This document shows, piece after piece, positions 61,342-64,000 of a stretch of 64,000 nucleotides of DNA (positions within the stretch are counted from its first letter, which is position 1; every line of letters begins with the position of its first letter). The notes below the pieces were generated by a model that was not told the origin of the DNA, did no database searches, and saw nothing but the letters and a program-made list of their open reading frames with translations. The stretch is from Streptomyces subrutilus (GTDB lineage Bacteria > Actinomycetota > Actinomycetes > Streptomycetales > Streptomycetaceae): the NCBI RefSeq assembly GCF_008704535.1, contig NZ_CP023701.1, forward strand, positions 372,001-436,000, read 5' to 3'. A program made the position numbers and the translations under genes.

Positions 61342-64000
61342 ATGTCCCCCACGCCGTCTGAACAGAGCACCGTGCACGGGCCGGCCGCTGTGCGGCTGCC
61401 GCTTTCGGCGGCGCAGCGCGACATCTGGATGGCCCACGGTCTCGACGCCTCCGGGTGCCGCTACAACATCGGGGAGTACCGGGAGATCCTGGGCGACCTG
61501 GATCCGGCCCTGTTCGCCCGGGCCTGGTACCAGCTGGTCCGCGAGGCGGACACCCTGCGCGTCCGCGGCACCGGCTCGGACGAGGACGGCGGCCTGTGGC
61601 AGCTGGTCCGGAGCGAACCGGGCGACCGGCGGCTGGAGTTGCTGGACCTGGGCGGCGAGGCGGACCCCGCGGCGGCGGCCCGCGACCGGATGGACGCGGA
61701 GCTGGCCCGGCCCTTCGACCTGGCGGCGGACTGGCTGAGCCGGCACCTCCTGATCAGCGCGGGCCGGACGGCCGCCGGGGAGCCGCGGTGGTACTACTTC
61801 CACGCCTTCCACCACCTGGTCATCGACGGACTGGGCATCGCCCTGATGGACCGGCGGCTGGTGGAGCTGTACGAGCGGGCCGGGGCCGGCGAGGACTGGG
61901 GCCCCAGCCCGTTCGGGACGCTGGAGGCGCTGCTGGCCGAGGACGCCGGATACCGGAGGTCGCCGGAGGCCGCCGCCGACCGGGCGCACTGGGCCGCGCA
62001 CCTCGCGGGGCTGCCGCAGACCCCGCGGCTCGGCGAGGGCCGCAGCGGGGGGACGGCGCCGGGCGCGCTGCCCTTCGTACGGCGCACGGTCGTGCTGCCG
62101 CCGGACCGGGCGGACCGGCTGCGGGAGGTGGCGCGGGAGCACCGGGCGCCGTGGACGATGCTGGTGATCGCGCTGGTCGGGGCGTACGTGCACCGGGTGA
62201 GCGGCAGCCCCGAGCCGGTGCTGGGCCTGCCGGTGACGAGCCGGCGGACGGAGCTGGCCCGGCGGACGCCCGGCATGATGTCGAACGTGGTGCCGCTGCG
62301 GGTGCCGGTGGCGCCGGACGGCACGCTCGCCGAGCTGCTGGCGGCCACGGTCGAGGAGACCCGGCAGGGGCTGGCGCACCAGCGCACCCGGTACGAGGAC
62401 ATCTGCCGGGACCTGGGGCTGGGCGAGGCCGAGCGGCGGATCACGGCGCCGCTGGTGAACATCATGGCGTTCGCGCCGGGGATGCGCTTCTGCGGGTTCC
62501 CGACGACCCAGCACAACCTGAGCAACGGGCCGGTGGAGGACCTGGCGGTCGGCGTCTACGACCTCGGGCCGGAGGGCGGGCTGCGGATCGACTTCGACGC
62601 CGCGCCCGAGGTGTGCGACCTCGCGGCGGTGGCCGGGCACCAGGACCGGTTCGTGCGGTTCGTGGAGCGGGCCGTCGAGTCGGCCGATCTGCCCCTGTCC
62701 GCGCTGGAGCTGCTGGACGAGGAGGAGCGGCGCAAGGTCCTGCACGAGTGGACCGGCGGGCGCACCGACATCGAAGCGGCCACGCTCGTCGACCGCTTCG
62801 AGGAGCGGGCGCGCCTGCATCCCGGCGCCCGCGCCCTGGTCTTCGGGGACGAGGAGCTCACGTACGGGGAGCTCGACGCCCGCGCCAACCGGCTCGCCCG
62901 GCACCTGCGCGCACGGGGTCTGGGGCGCGGCGACCTGGCCGGCGTGCTGCTCGACCGGGGCCTCGACTTCGCCGTCGCCGTGCTCGCCGTGGTCAAGACC
63001 GGCGCCGGGTACGCCCTGTTGGACCCCGAGTTCCCCGACGAGCGCCTGGGCGGCACGGCCGCCGAGGCGGGCCTGCGGGTCCTGGTCAGCGACGGTGCGC
63101 ACCACGCCCGGGTGAGCGGCCCCTGGGCGAACGTGCTGGTGGACGCCGAGAGCGCGGCCGTCGCCCGGCGGCCGTCCGGTCCCCTGGGCATCGCACTGAC
63201 GGCCGACGACTCCGCCTGCGTGATGTTCACCTCCGGCTCCACCGGGCGCCCCAAGGGCATCCTGTCCTCGCACCGGAACCTGGTCTCCACCGTCACCGCG
63301 CAGACGTACGCGCGCTTCGGGCCGCGGGAGGTCTTCCTGCAGTGCTCGCCCGTGTCCTGGGACGCCTTCAGCCTGGAGTTCTGGGGCGCCCTGCTCCACG
63401 GCGGCGCCACCGTCCTCCAACCGGGCCAGCGCCCGGAGCCCGCGGTCATCGCCGCGCTGTGCCCGCGGTGGGGCGTCACCATGCTCCAGTTGTCGTCCAG
63501 CCTCTTCAACTTCCTGACCGACGAGCACCCCGGCACCTTCGCCACCACCCGCATCGTCTACACGGGCGGCGAGCCGGCCTCCCCCACCCACGTCCACCGG
63601 CTGCACCGGCTGTACCCGGATCTTGCCGTCACCAACGGCTACGGCCCGGCCGAGTCCATGGGGTTCACCACCACGCACCCCGTCCCGGTCTCGGAGCGGG
63701 CGGCGGGCACGGTGCCCATCGGCCGGCCGCTGACCAACAAGCACGCGTACGTCCTCGACGCGCGGCTGCGCCCCTCGCCGCCCGGCACCACCGGCGAGCT
63801 GTACCTGGCGGGCGACGGCCTGGCCCACGGCTACCTCGCCCAGCCCGCCACCACCGCGGCGAGCTTCGTGCCCAACCCCTACGGCCCGCCCGCCTCGCGC
63901 CTCTACCGCACCGGCGACCGGGCGCACTGGGACGCCGACGGCAACCTGCACTACACGGGCCGGTCCGACACCCAGGTCAAGGTGCGCGGCTTCCGCGTCG
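61342..64000 (+). CDS. non-ribosomal peptide synthetase (C-A...), 3' truncated by window edge
   Basis: 886 codons are visible and the frame runs off the window. ATG 61342 follows GAGGAG by about eight bases. The condensation domain starts PLSAAQRDIWMAHGLDASGC and has the catalytic HHLVIDG at 157-163. The adenylation domain begins near residue 475: LTYGELDARANRLARHL, A3 motif FTSGSTGRPKG (629-639), A4-A5 segment SPVSWDAFSLEFWGALLHGG, NGYGPAESMG, and LYRTGDRAHWDADGN near the end. By eye the pocket residues are about D-A-L-Q-V-T-G-G-F, which I cannot match to a known amino acid. Located beside the SARP regulator, it is probably the first synthetase of the cluster. A domain order of C-A at the N-terminus suggests a loaded donor from another protein. 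Confidence 0.93.
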   Translation, partial: MSPTPSEQSTVHGPAAVRLPLSAAQRDIWMAHGLDASGCRYNIGEYREILGDLDPALFARAWYQLVREADTLRVRGTGSDEDGGLWQLVRSEPGDRRLELLDLGGEADPAAAARDRMDAELARPFDLAADWLSRHLLISAGRTAAGEPRWYYFHAFHHLVIDGLGIALMDRRLVELYERAGAGEDWGPSPFGTLEALLAEDAGYRRSPEAAADRAHWAAHLAGLPQTPRLGEGRSGGTAPGALPFVRRTVVLPPDRADRLREVAREHRAPWTMLVIALVGAYVHRVSGSPEPVLGLPVTSRRTELARRTPGMMSNVVPLRVPVAPDGTLAELLAATVEETRQGLAHQRTRYEDICRDLGLGEAERRITAPLVNIMAFAPGMRFCGFPTTQHNLSNGPVEDLAVGVYDLGPEGGLRIDFDAAPEVCDLAAVAGHQDRFVRFVERAVESADLPLSALELLDEEERRKVLHEWTGGRTDIEAATLVDRFEERARLHPGARALVFGDEELTYGELDARANRLARHLRARGLGRGDLAGVLLDRGLDFAVAVLAVVKTGAGYALLDPEFPDERLGGTAAEAGLRVLVSDGAHHARVSGPWANVLVDAESAAVARRPSGPLGIALTADDSACVMFTSGSTGRPKGILSSHRNLVSTVTAQTYARFGPREVFLQCSPVSWDAFSLEFWGALLHGGATVLQPGQRPEPAVIAALCPRWGVTMLQLSSSLFNFLTDEHPGTFATTRIVYTGGEPASPTHVHRLHRLYPDLAVTNGYGPAESMGFTTTHPVPVSERAAGTVPIGRPLTNKHAYVLDARLRPSPPGTTGELYLAGDGLAHGYLAQPATTAASFVPNPYGPPASRLYRTGDRAHWDADGNLHYTGRSDTQVKVRGFRV

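Noticed and set aside
61288..63951. Long open frame on the minus strand opposite the NRPS
   Set aside because: It mirrors the GC-rich third codon positions of the NRPS frame; its composition is unlike a protein and the plus-strand C-A motifs are unambiguous.

Overview
The window is high-GC DNA with GTG and TTG starts, GGAGG-type ribosome binding sites and gene families (SARP/AfsR regulator, DUF5709, DUF6325, choice-of-anchor C, peptidase inhibitor I36, GH87-like glucanase) typical of Streptomyces or a close actinomycete. The loose gene packing, decayed genes and a secondary-metabolism cluster at the right edge suggest a chromosome arm. This is inferred from composition and families only. I found no tRNA, rRNA, CRISPR array or intact insertion sequence.

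Layout. 1-3105: the end of a 14-helix drug exporter, a DUF1330 protein and long gene-poor DNA. 3106-8346: a tight four-gene plus-strand operon (TenA/heme-oxygenase-like protein, glutamate-cysteine-ligase-like enzyme, FAD amine oxidase, prolidase-type amidohydrolase), which looks like a small uncharacterised amino-acid-modifying pathway. 8347-17290: sparse accessory DNA with small secreted proteins, a trypsin-like lipoprotein, NIPSNAP, DUF4240 and EF-hand proteins, several decayed gene fragments, and a divergent RidA/HxlR pair sharing a clear operator-like palindrome.

17391-29824: an ABC/FtsX-type exporter divergent from a two-component system, then PhzF, a deazaflavin-type reductase, a GH15 enzyme, CorA, and membrane or stress-like proteins (DUF6325, a BrkB/YihY-like fragment, SHOCT). 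29921-34611: an overlapping minus-strand operon SDR - ndh - cydA - cydB, forming a compact respiratory branch (sugar-type dehydrogenase, NDH-2, bd oxidase). 34958-49876: a PEP mutase-like enzyme, acyltransferase, a coupled FAD oxidase/amino-acid dehydrogenase pair, a PI-PLC with six C-terminal repeats, a DJ-1-like protein, a broken enolase-superfamily gene, an AraC regulator, and an orphan substrate-binding protein paired with an NTPase whose P-loop lacks lysine.

50276-64000: a large secreted glucanase-like protein, gdhA, and then a regulatory and biosynthetic block: a SnoaL-like protein, a 1142-residue SARP-NB-ARC-TPR regulator, a tiny secreted peptide, an HTH-NTPase regulator and the first part of an NRPS (C-A, running off the window). 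Two intergenic regions in this block carry near-identical CTATC direct repeats with 11-bp spacing, the geometry of SARP binding sites. This ties the SnoaL gene, the SARP gene, the secreted peptide and probably the HTH regulator into one predicted regulon.
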